From contig NZ_RHHM01000002.1 in the NCBI RefSeq assembly GCF_003846135.1, positions 62,001 through 126,000 of the forward strand: DNA of 64,000 nt. The letters run 5' to 3'. The DNA is from Erwinia psidii. Lineage in GTDB: Bacteria; Pseudomonadota; Gammaproteobacteria; Enterobacterales; Enterobacteriaceae. This document shows positions 19,964-30,839 of this stretch, one piece after another. Under the pieces are notes generated by a model that ran no database searches, was not told the DNA's origin, and worked only from the letters and a program-made list of their open reading frames with translations. Numbering within the stretch: position 1 is the first letter of the stretch; the number at the start of each line of letters is the position of its first letter. A program made the translations under genes and the position numbers.

Positions 19964-21067
19964 TTATTCCGGGGTCAGGGTAAGGCGCACGTCCGGCCCT
20001 ACCTGACGAACATCGCTAAACGTAAACCGAGGGGCTTTCGCCAGCTGTTCCAGTCCGGGCAGATGGCACAATCCGTGCGCCGCGTCGCCAAGCAGCTTAG
20101 GGGCCAGGTAGAGAATTAACTCGTCGACCATGCCCGTCATCAACAGCGCGCCCGCCAGCGTTGCGCCGGCCTCAACCCATACGCTGTTGATCTGCCGCTG
20201 TCCGAGCAGCAGCATCAGCGAGACTAAATCAGCCCGCTGATTGTGTTGTGGCAGAGCAAGTTGCTGCACATTATCCGGCCAGGGGAGTCCATCGGGCTGC
20301 TGACGGGCCAGCCAGGTTTCTCCGGGCTGATGAATCAGGCGGTGCTGTGGTGTCACCCGGTTATGGCTGTCAATCACCACCCGCACCGGCTGACGCAAAG
20401 GTTCCCGCGGGCAGGCAATTTGCGTGTCGCTGTTTAACTCATTCCAGCGTACCGTCAACGACGGATCGTCGGCCAGCACGGTGGCACTGGTGGTGAGAAT
20501 AGCCGAACTTTGCGCCCTCAGTCGCTGAACATCACGCCGGGCTTCAGGTGAGGTGATCCACTGACTTTCACCACTCGCCATTGCCGTGCGCCCGTCCAAC
20601 GACGCCGCCATTTTAAGCTGAAGCCAGGGAAAACCGGTGCGCATACGTTTGAGAAAACCACGGTTCAGCGCCTCGGCTTCCTGCATCATCAGCCCGTGAC
20701 TGACATCGATGCCAGCCTGTTGCAAACGGTACAGGCCGCGCCCTGCCACCTGCGGGTTGGGGTCTGGCATCGCGGCGACCACCCGGCTAATGCCTGCGGC
20801 AATTAATGCCTCGCAGCAGGGCGGTGTGCGTCCGTGGTGGCTGCAAGGCTCCAGTGTGACATAGGCTGTGGCCCCCTGCGCTCTGTCACCCGCCATGCGC
20901 AACGCATGAATTTCAGCGTGAGGTTCACCGGCGCGCAGATGATAGCCTTCCCCGACCATGTTGCCGTCACGAACAATGACACAGCCGACCTGAGGATTTG
21001 GCATGGTGGTAAAGCGCCCACGACGGGCCAGTTCGAGTGCGCGAGCCATCCAGATTTCATCTTGCAT
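19964..21067 (-). CDS. ribD: Bifunctional riboflavin deaminase/reductase RibD
   Basis: 367 residues. N-terminal zinc-deaminase domain with PHAEIHALRMAG and TLEPCSHHGRTPPCCEALI (the HAE and PCxxxxxxxxC zinc ligands), then a C-terminal reductase domain with LQLKMAASLDGRTAMASGES. It deaminates then reduces the pyrimidine intermediate of riboflavin synthesis. Starts three bases after the nrdR stop. No FMN riboswitch is visible in the leader. Confidence 0.97.
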   Translation of the reverse strand: MQDEIWMARALELARRGRFTTMPNPQVGCVIVRDGNMVGEGYHLRAGEPHAEIHALRMAGDRAQGATAYVTLEPCSHHGRTPPCCEALIAAGISRVVAAMPDPNPQVAGRGLYRLQQAGIDVSHGLMMQEAEALNRGFLKRMRTGFPWLQLKMAASLDGRTAMASGESQWITSPEARRDVQRLRAQSSAILTTSATVLADDPSLTVRWNELNSDTQIACPREPLRQPVRVVIDSHNRVTPQHRLIHQPGETWLARQQPDGLPWPDNVQQLALPQHNQRADLVSLMLLLGQRQINSVWVEAGATLAGALLMTGMVDELILYLAPKLLGDAAHGLCHLPGLEQLAKAPRFTFSDVRQVGPDVRLTLTPE

Positions 21068-21070
21068 GGT

Positions 21071-21520
21071 TCAGTCCTGTAATCTGGCGATCTCTTCGCC
21101 AAATTCACGAATATCCTCAAAGCTGCGATAAACCGAGGCGAAGCGAATATAGGCCACCTTATCCAGCTTTTTCAGCTCGTCCATCACCAGATTGCCGATC
21201 ATTTTACTGGTCACTTCACGCTCGCCGGTGGAGCGGAGCTGCGTTTTAATATGACTGAGGGCATTTTCCACATCATCCGAATTGACAGGCCGCTTCTCCA
21301 GCGCTTTCAGCATACCGCTGCATAATTTGTCTTCGTTAAAGGGTTCACGAATGTCGTTGCTTTTGACCACCCTGGGCATGACCAGTTCTGCCACTTCAAA
21401 GGTGGTGAAACGTTCATGGCAAAGCAGGCACTGACGACGGCGGCGCACCGAGGTGCCTTCCCCCACCAGACGGGAATCGATCACTTTGGTATCCACAGCG
21501 GAACAGAACGGGCAATGCAT
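21071..21520 (-). CDS. nrdR: Ribonucleotide reductase repressor NrdR
   Basis: 149 residues from the ATG at 21520 ([20 protein letters not shown]), the family's usual start and length; the frame runs on to 21580 but adds a non-conserved lead. An N-terminal zinc ribbon (CPFC and CLLCHERF) is followed by the ATP-cone ([20 protein letters not shown]). NrdR senses ATP/dATP and represses the nrd operons. First gene of the rib-nus-thi cluster. Confidence 0.97.
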   Translation of the reverse strand: MHCPFCSAVDTKVIDSRLVGEGTSVRRRRQCLLCHERFTTFEVAELVMPRVVKSNDIREPFNEDKLCSGMLKALEKRPVNSDDVENALSHIKTQLRSTGEREVTSKMIGNLVMDELKKLDKVAYIRFASVYRSFEDIREFGEEIARLQD

Positions 21521-21755
21521 GATGTTTCCTGACAGTGCTGGAAATGGGTATACAGTGTAACGCGAAGTCACTGTTAACAAAATAACGGGCTGGCCATTTG
21601 ATGACTCCCCACAGAGAAATACGACGGTGCTTTTGCTTCAGAGGGTTACAGCAATTCAGACAAATACACTATGATATGCCGTCCTGAAGCCTTTTCATGT
21701 ATAGCCGGGACCCGTTTACCTTTATCTGTCATCGTTTGCAAGGAGCTGACTGGTA

Positions 21756-22313
21756 ATGACCAGAGTAAGAATAAGAAAAAATCTGTTGCTGTCTGTCGCG
21801 CTGCTGGCCGGTTGCGCTTCGCCCCCGCAGCAGGTTGACATGGACAAACTGCATAATCAGATAGGTCAGTTAAAGAGTGAAATGCAGCAACTGACCGTGC
21901 AGACCACCGCACTGCATCAGCAAAACATGCTTAACTCGAATTCCACTGAAGGTGCATGGCTGCTCCCCGCCGCTGACACGCCGGTCCTGCTAAACAGTGC
22001 AGTCGGTGAGATTCGCCTGTCTCTCAGTCAGATTACCGCCAGTGACCGCGGGAGCCAGGCAACGCTGAAAATCCGATCCGTTGCGGCAACCGCGCTTCCT
22101 GCGTTTACCGCTCAGGTTGAATGGGGTGAATGCGATCCCACAACGGGTAAACCACTTCAGATAAATAAACAGCGTCAGATCGTCCGTGCTGACAGCACAC
22201 TGCAACCGCAAAGCGAGATAGCGATACCGCTTCTGCTCAGCAACACCACGCCAGAACAGACAGGCTATCTTCGCGTGCAGGGTATTACTATGGTTGCACG
22301 TCCCCAGCGCTGA
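21756..22313 (+). CDS. yajI: YajI-type DUF3251 lipoprotein
   Basis: 185 residues. LLLSVALLAGC is a lipoprotein signal with lipobox LAGC at about residues 18-21; the next residues (ASPP) lack an inner-membrane-retention Asp. The mature part begins with a short heptad-like helix (MDKLHNQIGQLKSEMQQLTV) and then a beta-rich domain typical of DUF3251. E. coli yajI sits at the same place, between tsx and nrdR, so the assignment rests on both sequence type and synteny. Function unknown. Confidence 0.85.
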   Translation: MTRVRIRKNLLLSVALLAGCASPPQQVDMDKLHNQIGQLKSEMQQLTVQTTALHQQNMLNSNSTEGAWLLPAADTPVLLNSAVGEIRLSLSQITASDRGSQATLKIRSVAATALPAFTAQVEWGECDPTTGKPLQINKQRQIVRADSTLQPQSEIAIPLLLSNTTPEQTGYLRVQGITMVARPQR

Positions 22314-22661
22314 AATTTTGCTTACCATGCATGGGCGAAAAGGGGGGACTGCTCCCCCTTATCCGGCCACTCACAGTGCCGAACGGATATTATTTTCGAA
22401 CGACGCCTGCAAATCTGGTTACGTTAAAAATTTTTATCACACCGCAGCTTTCATTAGAAAACTTTAATGCACATCAAAACACCCCGAAAAAATAACTGAT
22501 TAAAATCATAACATTATTTATCAATAAACAATCAATATCACATTTTTATTGAAATTTACTCGCAACATCCTTGCCAGTCACACCATTTAACATTAACATC
22601 ATTAACGTATCAGAGACGCACATTCTTTAATTATCCACTATCTCCTTTTGAGGGAGTTATA
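22314..22661. other. AT-rich leader region of the toxin operon
   Basis: Between yajI and the toxin genes. A short GC stem (AGGGGGG with CCCCCTT, about 22340-22360) follows yajI. The rest, roughly 22430-22660, is clearly richer in A and T than the flanking genes, as is common in horizontally acquired, H-NS-bound regions. I could not assign a specific promoter. Confidence 0.4.
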
Positions 22662-22757
22662 ATGTCTCATTGCATCCATTTTTTTTATCAGTTGATTATT
22701 TCTCAGCGCAACAATAGCGCCGTTGGCACTTTTTATTTAATCGCTGCACCTACTTAA
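22662..22757 (+). CDS. Possible 31-residue small ORF before the toxin operon
   Basis: ATG at 22662 follows a good ribosome site AGGGAG (22651-22656) and opens a frame encoding MSHCIHFFYQLIISQRNN and a further 13 residues, ending at TAA 22755-22757. It could be a leader peptide for the toxin genes 94 bases downstream. No homologue is recognised. The strong ribosome site is the only support. Confidence 0.35.
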   Translation: MSHCIHFFYQLIISQRNNSAVGTFYLIAAPT

Positions 22758-22850
22758 TTAGCAATTCTGACTGGCATTTTTATGCACGGTTTATTACCGC
22801 GTAGAATTTGCTGCCTTAAATTAACTTATCCTCATAAAACATGGTGAATC

Positions 22851-24086
22851 ATGGTGACTTCTGTTTCCCTAAATTTAGGCGATCAGGGTTTACTTACCCA
22901 GTCCCTGTCTTTATCTTCGTCGGCTTTATTACAACAAAGCTACGGCAATCTTTTACTTACCCAGCAATCTTTCGACGCTGGTAATATGGATGCGGGTCTG
23001 GCAACCAAAATTGCCGCCTATCAGCGACAGATGTACAGTCAGGCGGGTTATTTTAATCAGCAAAGCCTTCCAGCAATTATCAATATGATGTTATTTGGTT
23101 CTAATTTTTCGGCACTGGTTAATGCCTTTAACTCTATTTTTTTATCAAAGAGTGATGACGAAATAGTAAGCCAACTCAGCCAGCTCAACAGACAGCTGGA
23201 GTCGCTCTCCGACCAGGCGCAAAGCTATGGTGTGATTGCTCAGTCACTGAACAGCAAGCTCCAGGTTGCATGGAGCTCTCTGGCTCCCCTGATGAAAAAC
23301 TATCAGGCGCAGCTGGATCTGGCAGAAAAAACATTGAGTAAAGAGGCTGTCCAGTGGGCCGACACCATCAAAACACTCAATACCACCATTGCCGCTAACA
23401 TCCAGAGTATCGTTAGCGAAGGCAATAAGGCGGGCGATGGGGTTAAATTGCTGGCCAAGGGAATTATTACCTCTTTACAGGTTGATAATAATACCGATAA
23501 CGGCACTGATAAAAACCCAGATAAAGATGCTGGAAAAGATGCGGATAAAAAAGAGGACCCTTCAACCGAAGCGGAAAAGAGTGAAGACGGCAGCGAAACG
23601 GAAAGTAAACCGCAGGAGAACAGCGGTAGCGGAACGGATAAACCTGAAACGCCTTACAACGATGAATCAGTGGAATATATGATTTCCGGGATTACGGCGA
23701 TTTCGTCCGGCACACAAGGCTCAAGTCAGGCGGCAAAAGATTTAATTGCCAATACGGAAAAAGTGGCCAAAGCGTATCAGGCCCTGGCTAAAACAAATTC
23801 CGTGCTGGCAGTGGCTAAATCGATTAATGCGCAAAACCAGTTATTTGTTGAAAATTACACTGGCGTTGCACAGGCAGCGGCAACCTTCCCGAAAATATGG
23901 AATGACATTGCCGCTGCCTATCAGGATTGCGTGACTCAGGTAAATAACCTGAAGAGCGAAGATGATATATGGCAATTTAAACGCGCACTGGCAAAAGATA
24001 CGTTGCAGTGGCAATTACTTTCGCAACAAATCGACAGCATCAAAACTGTTTACGCAGGCAACGGCACGCTTCCTGACGCCTTCTGA
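22851..24086 (+). CDS. Tripartite alpha-pore-forming toxin component, hydrophilic-head type
   Basis: 411 residues, almost all helix-forming (SQLNRQLESLSDQAQSYGVI; LDLAEKTLSKEAVQWADTIK). There is no signal peptide. I place it in the tripartite alpha-pore-forming toxin group (Smh of Serratia, Ahl of Aeromonas, Hbl/Nhe of Bacillus) from long-helix content, size, and the neighbouring gene with the tell-tale hydrophobic hairpin; this was not aligned. Residues about 210-272 are an odd, charged, Asp/Lys/Glu/Ser-rich stretch (DKNPDKDAGKDADKKEDPST and onward) at the place where related proteins have their membrane-active head. This would fit the hydrophilic-head member of the set. First gene of a three-gene operon, 23 bases before the next. 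Confidence 0.65.
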   Translation: MVTSVSLNLGDQGLLTQSLSLSSSALLQQSYGNLLLTQQSFDAGNMDAGLATKIAAYQRQMYSQAGYFNQQSLPAIINMMLFGSNFSALVNAFNSIFLSKSDDEIVSQLSQLNRQLESLSDQAQSYGVIAQSLNSKLQVAWSSLAPLMKNYQAQLDLAEKTLSKEAVQWADTIKTLNTTIAANIQSIVSEGNKAGDGVKLLAKGIITSLQVDNNTDNGTDKNPDKDAGKDADKKEDPSTEAEKSEDGSETESKPQENSGSGTDKPETPYNDESVEYMISGITAISSGTQGSSQAAKDLIANTEKVAKAYQALAKTNSVLAVAKSINAQNQLFVENYTGVAQAAATFPKIWNDIAAAYQDCVTQVNNLKSEDDIWQFKRALAKDTLQWQLLSQQIDSIKTVYAGNGTLPDAF

Positions 24087-24109
24087 TTAACCATCACTTA
24101 CAGGTATTT

Positions 24110-25198
24110 ATGATGACCACAGCAACCGATGTTTCAATGGATACAAGCATGTCCGGCCAGGCGTCACAGGCACTGCAAATTCAGAACTACTGTAATAGTG
24201 TCAGGCAGCAGATCCCGGTGGATTTCAGTCAGTTTCCTAATCTGGCAAACATCCAGACTGAAATAAATGATGGGCTGAGTACCGCCAAGGATCATGCGAA
24301 TAATTATCTGGACACCATCCAGCCGCAAATCATCACCAATATCAGCAATATCTCAAACTATTTTGCTCTACAGAATGCGGTACCCGCCACTTTACCGGTT
24401 GGCTCAACCAAAGAGCAGTGGTTAAGCACCCTCAGTATGATGAGAGATCAGGCAACGGAATATCAGGGGCTGTCAGTCAGCACCAAAGGGATGCTGGTGA
24501 AACTTAACGGTGATCTGGTCATCGATTCGCGCAGTTTCCAGAAAATCGTCGTTGACCTCAACACCCAGGTAAACGGCGATAATGGCGTGCTGGAACAGCT
24601 GAACAGCGATATTGACAGTATTAACTCGGCTATCGATGGGGCTATCGCCGGTATTGTGGTGGGGGGCCTACTGGTCATTGGCGGCGCATTCGTTACCGCC
24701 ATTGGTGCCGTCGCAGACTTTGTTACCGCCGGAACCTCAACGCCGGTTGTTATTGGCGGAGTGGCAATGGTGGTCGCCGGTGCAGCGGGTATTACCGCCG
24801 GATCGATTGTGCTGCACAACTCACTGAATGCCCGTGAAGATCTTTATCAGAAACGCAGCTCGCTGAAGAGTGAAGTGCTGACCGCCACCCAGATTGGCAA
24901 TGGCTATAAAGGGCTGCAAAATCAGGCGCAAAACGCGGTGAATGCGGCCACTCAGATGGCCAATGCCTGGGACTCACTCACCAGCGATTTGGGCAGCCTG
25001 ATCCTCGATCTGAATAAAGGTATTACCAGCGGTGACGCTATTCGCCAACTGTGGCTGACGGCCGCGGACACCACGGTGAAAACCATCATTACCGACGTGA
25101 ACATTATCAAAGGTCAGATGGCAGGCGTCAGCCCCATGAGCGTACCGCAAAATGTCACGCTGGCCAGCTTTATTAATCAGCTGGCTACTGCGGCCTGA
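24110..25198 (+). CDS. Tripartite alpha-pore-forming toxin component with hydrophobic head
   Basis: 362 residues. Helices flank a long hydrophobic hairpin at about residues 176-236 (AIAGIVVGGLLVIGGAFVTA, a TAGTSTPV turn, then GGVAMVVAGAAGITAGSIVL). In HblB/AhlB/SmhB/ClyA-like proteins a hydrophobic pair inside a helical bundle is the part that enters the target membrane. The N-terminus (IQNYCNSVRQQIPVDFSQFP) resembles HBL-family starts. It has no signal peptide, as with ClyA-like toxins of Gram-negatives. Start may be either of two adjacent ATGs (24110, 24113). Confidence 0.75.
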   Translation: MMTTATDVSMDTSMSGQASQALQIQNYCNSVRQQIPVDFSQFPNLANIQTEINDGLSTAKDHANNYLDTIQPQIITNISNISNYFALQNAVPATLPVGSTKEQWLSTLSMMRDQATEYQGLSVSTKGMLVKLNGDLVIDSRSFQKIVVDLNTQVNGDNGVLEQLNSDIDSINSAIDGAIAGIVVGGLLVIGGAFVTAIGAVADFVTAGTSTPVVIGGVAMVVAGAAGITAGSIVLHNSLNAREDLYQKRSSLKSEVLTATQIGNGYKGLQNQAQNAVNAATQMANAWDSLTSDLGSLILDLNKGITSGDAIRQLWLTAADTTVKTIITDVNIIKGQMAGVSPMSVPQNVTLASFINQLATAA

Positions 25199-25208
25199 TG
25201 TTGCAGCC

Positions 25209-25234
25209 AGAGGCGGGTTTCTTCACCCGCCTCT
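25209..25234 (+). other. Strong hairpin between toxin genes two and three
   Basis: AGAGGCGGGT (25209-25218) pairs with ACCCGCCTCT (25225-25234), a perfect 10-base stem with a TTCTTC loop, in the 64-base gap. CTCCCCC rather than a T tract follows, so partial termination or RNA processing that sets the ratio of components is more likely than full termination. Confidence 0.6.
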
Positions 25235-25262
25235 CTCCCCCTTCCCTTACGGAGATCGTCCC

Positions 25263-26063
25263 GTGGAAAATGGCATGTTGTCACAGGCTATTATTAATAT
25301 TGAACAGTTGAAAAACACCCTTAACGGCTTCAGCGGGTTGCCAGCACAAGCGGTTGAAATTCAGCAGAACACCTCAGCGATGTTGAATGATCTTCTGCCG
25401 ACGTTGCAGGGAATGCAAAAACAGGTGCTGACAACAGGCCAGACGTTACAAACGCAGTTAAATCAGCAGCTGGCAACACTTAACACTGAAACACCGGAAC
25501 AACTCCGTGCGGCTATTTCACAGTTGCAGGAAGAAGTTTCGCAGGCGGCACAACCGGCCAGTCAGGCACTGACAGCCGCCAACGCCGCTAATAACAAAGT
25601 CACTCAGAACAACCTCGCGCTGCAACAGATCGATGTCTCACTGCAAAACGACATCGCCGGACTGCAATCCAACCTGTCTGGCGCTACTCAGGAGCTGGAC
25701 GCACTGAACAAACAGAAATATTACTGGCTGGCACTGGGTATTCTTGGCGTGCCTGGACTTATCGCCATGGCGGTCGAGCTGAACCAGGCGCAAAACAAGG
25801 TTAACGACCTTCAGGGCCAGGTTAACCAGATCCAGCAACAGATCCAGAGCCAGCAGGGATTTTCGACGCAAATCAAATCACTTTCCGCCAACTTCAGCAC
25901 CGCCGTCGATAAACTGAGCGGGCTGGACAATACCATCAACTTCCTTAAAGGCGATATGGGCAATATCTCCCAGGATATTGGCACTGCGTCACAACAACAG
26001 CTACAGCTGTTTTTTACCGCCGCCTTAATGGAAGTCAACACCTTGGTTAACGACGCATCCTGA
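25263..26063 (+). CDS. Tripartite alpha-pore-forming toxin component, third member
   Basis: 266 residues from a GTG at 25263 with GGAG eight bases upstream; an ATG at 25275 is the alternative. It is coiled-coil rich (Gln/Leu heptads such as LNQQLATLNTETPEQLRAAI and QNKVNDLQGQVNQIQQQIQS) with one hydrophobic segment at about residues 152-173 (YYWLALGILGVPGLIAMAVE). A single central hydrophobic patch in a helical bundle fits the smaller component of Ahl/Smh-type toxins or XaxB/YaxB-like partners. Gene order (charged-head, hydrophobic-head, small) supports one assembly. Confidence 0.6.
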   Translation: MENGMLSQAIINIEQLKNTLNGFSGLPAQAVEIQQNTSAMLNDLLPTLQGMQKQVLTTGQTLQTQLNQQLATLNTETPEQLRAAISQLQEEVSQAAQPASQALTAANAANNKVTQNNLALQQIDVSLQNDIAGLQSNLSGATQELDALNKQKYYWLALGILGVPGLIAMAVELNQAQNKVNDLQGQVNQIQQQIQSQQGFSTQIKSLSANFSTAVDKLSGLDNTINFLKGDMGNISQDIGTASQQQLQLFFTAALMEVNTLVNDAS

Positions 26064-26076
26064 AGAGAGAATTCCC

Positions 26077-26304
26077 ATGGCAAAATACATGACTCAATCA
26101 ATGAGTTCCGGCACCTTACCCAGGGTCACTTACTACCGGGCTCAGTCGCAGCCACATGTTTCCCACGCGGAATCCGGTAAGTTCACCGCAGACGCGATAG
26201 CAAAATACGCCGCCGACCATCATATCGCCGTTGACGCAGTGGAAAAGGGAAGCTTCAAAAGTAACCAGGGGGTGCCCACCGGGGGCCAGACTGAGGAAAT
26301 CTGA
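26077..26304 (+). CDS. Small hypothetical protein at the end of the toxin operon
   Basis: 75 residues, starting 14 bases after the third toxin gene with GAGAG upstream and ending just before a terminator, so it is probably the last gene of the operon. Hydrophilic (TADAIAKYAADHHIAVDAVE), without signal or membrane segment. Not recognised. A small accessory or chaperone for the toxin is possible but unsupported by any motif. Confidence 0.5.
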   Translation: MAKYMTQSMSSGTLPRVTYYRAQSQPHVSHAESGKFTADAIAKYAADHHIAVDAVEKGSFKSNQGVPTGGQTEEI

Positions 26305-26310
26305 CGGATA

Positions 26311-26336
26311 AAAAAAGGGCCGCATTCGCGGCCCTT
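26311..26336. terminator. Bidirectional terminator between the toxin operon and secF
   Basis: AAGGGCCGC (26315-26323) pairs with GCGGCCCTT (26328-26336), loop ATTC. On the minus strand the stem is followed by six T, ending the yajC-secD-secF transcript; it also lies just after the small ORF on the plus strand. Confidence 0.85.
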
Positions 26337-26347
26337 CAGAGGTCAAC

Positions 26348-27316
26348 CTAAGGCAAAATCGAGGGCTGATCGGCCCCTTCTTTTTCAACCTTCTGCTGCA
26401 ACAGATGTTCGCGTTTCATCCCCAGCTTCAGCGCCAGCGCAGAAGCGACGTAGATAGATGAGATGGTCCCAATCGATACACCAATCAGCATCGTTAATGA
26501 GAAACCTTTCAGCAACGCCCCGCCGAAGATAAACAGCATCAACACCACCACCAGCGTGGTGGCAGACGTCATGATGGTACGGCTCAACGTCTGCGTCAGT
26601 GAGACGTTGAAGATTTCGTAAGGCGTACCGCGGCGGATCTTGCGGAAATTCTCACGAATACGGTCCGAAACCACAATACTGTCGTTCAGGGAGTAACCGA
26701 TGACCGACATCAGCGACGCGATAATGGTCAAATCAATCTCTATATGGAACAGAGACAGAACGCCCATGGTGATAATCACGTCGTGCGCCAGTGCCAACAC
26801 CGCGCCTAACGCCAGTCGCCATTCAAAGCGGAAACCAACGTAAATCAGAATAGCAATCAGCGCTGCCAGCAACGCCATACTGCCGGTCTGAGCCAGATCG
26901 CTGCCCACGCTGGGCCCGACAAACTCAATACGCTTCACGGTGGCATTTTGCTGGCTGACCTGGTTAATGGTGGAAACCACCTTATTGCCCAGTTCCTGGC
27001 CTGCATCGCCCTCGTGAGGCGACAGACGCACCAGCACATCCCGGCTGCTGCCGAAGTTCTGGATTTGTGGGTCGACAAAGCCGGATTTCTGCAACGCAGC
27101 GCGCAGGTTTTCCAGCTCGGCGGGTTTCTCCAGGGTAATTTCAATCACCGTACCGCCGGTGAAATCCAGACCCCAGTTAAACCCTTTCATGCCCATTATT
27201 ACAAACGAGGCAATCAGCAACAGCCCCGAGAGGGTAAAGGCCACTTTATCCCAGCGCATAAAGTCATAGACTTTGCGCCCGTAGTTCAGTTGTTCAACGC
27301 TATAGTCCTGTGCCAC
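26348..27316 (-). CDS. secF: Protein translocase subunit SecF
   Basis: 322 residues from a GTG at 27316 ([20 protein letters not shown]) with GAGGGG upstream, matching the E. coli start; the frame is open to 27466 but the extra lead is not conserved. [20 protein letters not shown] and the [20 protein letters not shown] membrane block are SecF signatures, with six membrane segments. SecF works with SecD in the inner membrane, using the proton gradient to draw exported proteins through SecYEG. Ten bases after secD. Confidence 0.97.
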   Translation of the reverse strand: MAQDYSVEQLNYGRKVYDFMRWDKVAFTLSGLLLIASFVIMGMKGFNWGLDFTGGTVIEITLEKPAELENLRAALQKSGFVDPQIQNFGSSRDVLVRLSPHEGDAGQELGNKVVSTINQVSQQNATVKRIEFVGPSVGSDLAQTGSMALLAALIAILIYVGFRFEWRLALGAVLALAHDVIITMGVLSLFHIEIDLTIIASLMSVIGYSLNDSIVVSDRIRENFRKIRRGTPYEIFNVSLTQTLSRTIMTSATTLVVVLMLFIFGGALLKGFSLTMLIGVSIGTISSIYVASALALKLGMKREHLLQQKVEKEGADQPSILP

Positions 27317-27326
27317 AACGCACCCC

Positions 27327-29174
27327 TCAGATAGACAGCTTGTTGACGCGTTTGCCGCCGTACAACAGATTGACGATGGCGCGTGTACCGACAATGGCGG
27401 TAAACATCGATGTTGCCACACCAATAGCCGTGGTGATGGCGAAACCTTTAATGGAGCCGGTTCCAACGGCGTAGAGGATCACCGCCGTGATAAGCGTGGT
27501 GACGTTGGCATCGACAATACTGGAAAACGCACCGTTGTACCCTTCATGAATCGCCTGTTGAACAGAACGTCCGTTCTTCAGCTCTTCCTTGATACGTTCG
27601 TTAATCAGTACGTTAGCATCGACAGCCACCGCCAGCGTCAGCACGATACCGGCAATACCAGGCATGGTCAGCGTCGCCCCCGGTAACAGAGACATAATGC
27701 CAACAATCAGCACCAGGTTAGCCACCAGCGCCGTCGTGGCAATGACCCCAAACTTACGATAGTAAACCACCATAAACAGAATCGAGGCGATAAGCCCCCA
27801 CAGGCAGGCTTCCAGACCCTGAGTGATGTTCTGCTGGCCCATGGTTGGACCAATGGTACGCTCCTCAACAATCTGGATCGGCGCAATAAGCGCACCGGCA
27901 CGCAGCAGCAGAGACAGCTGACGTGCTTCGGTTGGATTGCTGATACCGGTAATACGGAAGCTGTTACCCAGTCGGGACTGGATATTGGCCACGTTAATCA
28001 CCTCTTCCTGCTTCGCCAGAATCGCCCGGCCATTGGCATCTTTCTTACCGCTGTCTTTGTACTCCACAAACAGGGTTGCCATTGGCTTACCGATATTGTC
28101 CTTGGTGAAGTTGGACATGATATTACCGCCAGCGCTGTCCAGCGAGATGTTGACCTGCGCCTGGTTGTACTCATCCTGGCTCGAAGTGGAATCCGTAATA
28201 TGATCGCCGGTGAGGATCACCCGCTTGTACAGCACCACAGGCTGACCATCACGGGTGTTTTTCACTTCCGAGTCGCCAGGCACACGGCCATTAACCGCGG
28301 CGGTAGTATCCACAGAGGTATTCACCAGACGGAATTCAAGCGTTGCCGTCGCCCCCAGGATCTCCTTCGCCCGCGCCGTATCCTGAATGCCCGGCAGCTC
28401 AACCACAATGCGGTCAGATCCCTGACGCTGCACCAGAGGTTCCGCCACACCCAGCTGGTTAACACGATTACGCAGAATATTAATATTTTGCTGCACCGCG
28501 TATTCACGGGCTTCACTCAGACGGTCATCGCTCATGACGGCACGCAAAAGATTGCTGCCACTGCTGCTGATGACCAGTTCACGGTGACGCGACGTCAGCC
28601 AGGCCGACGCATCGTCACGCGCCTGGCCGTCGCGAAAGCGAATTTCCAGACCGTAGTTATCCGTTTTGCGCACGTTGGTGTAAGGAATATTTTTGTCACG
28701 CAGATCGCTTCTGAGGCTGTCAATATTCTGCTCCTGAAGCTTGCCCAGTGCGGTATCCATATCCACTTCCATCAGGAAGTGAACACCGCCACGCAGATCG
28801 AGACCCAGTTTCATCGGCTCTGCGGACAACATGGCCAACCAGGCAGGCGTCGCGGGCGCGAGGTTCAGCGCAACAACAAAATTTTCCCCCAGCACCCTGG
28901 TCAGGGCATCACGGGCGCGCAATTGCACATCGCCGTTGGCAAAACGCGCCAGAATGGCACCATTTTCCAGCGCGATAGATTTGCTCTGAATGTTTTCTTG
29001 TTTTAATGCTTCCTGGATGTGGCCCAGCGTCTGCTCACTGACGGCGCTTCCACGCGCGCCAGTGACCTGAACGGCCGGATCCTCACCATAGAGGTTAGGA
29101 AGTGCATACAACAGGCCGACGACCAGGACGACCATCAGCATGATGTACTTCCACAAAGGATAACGGTTTAACAC
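27327..29174 (-). CDS. secD: Protein translocase subunit SecD
   Basis: 615 residues, the E. coli length. N-terminal membrane anchor ([20 protein letters not shown]), large periplasmic region with [20 protein letters not shown], and a C-terminal cluster of five membrane segments with [20 protein letters not shown]. Forms the SecDF complex. Between yajC and secF in one operon. Confidence 0.98.
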   Translation of the reverse strand: MLNRYPLWKYIMLMVVLVVGLLYALPNLYGEDPAVQVTGARGSAVSEQTLGHIQEALKQENIQSKSIALENGAILARFANGDVQLRARDALTRVLGENFVVALNLAPATPAWLAMLSAEPMKLGLDLRGGVHFLMEVDMDTALGKLQEQNIDSLRSDLRDKNIPYTNVRKTDNYGLEIRFRDGQARDDASAWLTSRHRELVISSSGSNLLRAVMSDDRLSEAREYAVQQNINILRNRVNQLGVAEPLVQRQGSDRIVVELPGIQDTARAKEILGATATLEFRLVNTSVDTTAAVNGRVPGDSEVKNTRDGQPVVLYKRVILTGDHITDSTSSQDEYNQAQVNISLDSAGGNIMSNFTKDNIGKPMATLFVEYKDSGKKDANGRAILAKQEEVINVANIQSRLGNSFRITGISNPTEARQLSLLLRAGALIAPIQIVEERTIGPTMGQQNITQGLEACLWGLIASILFMVVYYRKFGVIATTALVANLVLIVGIMSLLPGATLTMPGIAGIVLTLAVAVDANVLINERIKEELKNGRSVQQAIHEGYNGAFSSIVDANVTTLITAVILYAVGTGSIKGFAITTAIGVATSMFTAIVGTRAIVNLLYGGKRVNKLSI

Positions 29175-29201
29175 GGCAGTTCCCTTAGGGAAAACAGAAA
29201 A

Positions 29202-29534
29202 TTACAGCGCCTTCATTGTACCTTTCGGCAGAACGGCAGCCACGAAATCACGTTTTACCACCACTTCCGTGGTTTCATTCAGCGCGATAGCCACGTAACC
29301 GGTTTCCGCGACTTTGGTCACCCGACCAACCAGACCGCCGGTGGTTAACACTTCATCGCCTTTGGAGATGGAATCCATCAGCTTTTTGTGATCTTTTGCA
29401 CGCTTTTGCTGTGGACGCAGGATCATAAAATAAAAAATCAGGCCAAACACCACCAGCATAATGACCAGTGAATATGGGCTTGACTGTGCCGGTGCTCCCG
29501 CGGCCGCCACTGCGTCAGAAATGAACAAGCTCAT
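29202..29534 (-). CDS. yajC: Sec translocon accessory subunit YajC
   Basis: 110 residues with one membrane helix (YSLVIMLVVFGLIFYFMILR) and the conserved RPQQKRAKDHKKLMDSISKG and VLTTGGLVGRV blocks. It joins SecDF-YidC in the inner membrane. Located 24 bases after tgt and 27 before secD. Confidence 0.98.
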   Translation of the reverse strand: MSLFISDAVAAAGAPAQSSPYSLVIMLVVFGLIFYFMILRPQQKRAKDHKKLMDSISKGDEVLTTGGLVGRVTKVAETGYVAIALNETTEVVVKRDFVAAVLPKGTMKAL

Positions 29535-29558
29535 TAATTTTCCCTCATTGTTTAATTA

Positions 29559-30752
<1,194 letters not shown>

Positions 30753-30839
30753 CTACACAAGCCAGCCTGCGAGACCCGCGTCGATCAACACGGAACGGTT
30801 TATGCTTTGTTATGGCAATACGCTGACCGTTTCTGTCAT

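Noticed and set aside
26348..27466. Longer start for secF
   Set aside because: The extra 50 residues overlap the end of secD in another frame and are not in SecF; GTG at 27316 with GAGGGG matches the family start.
28200..29006. 268-codon plus-strand open frame opposite secD
   Set aside because: Shadow of secD; no family features.
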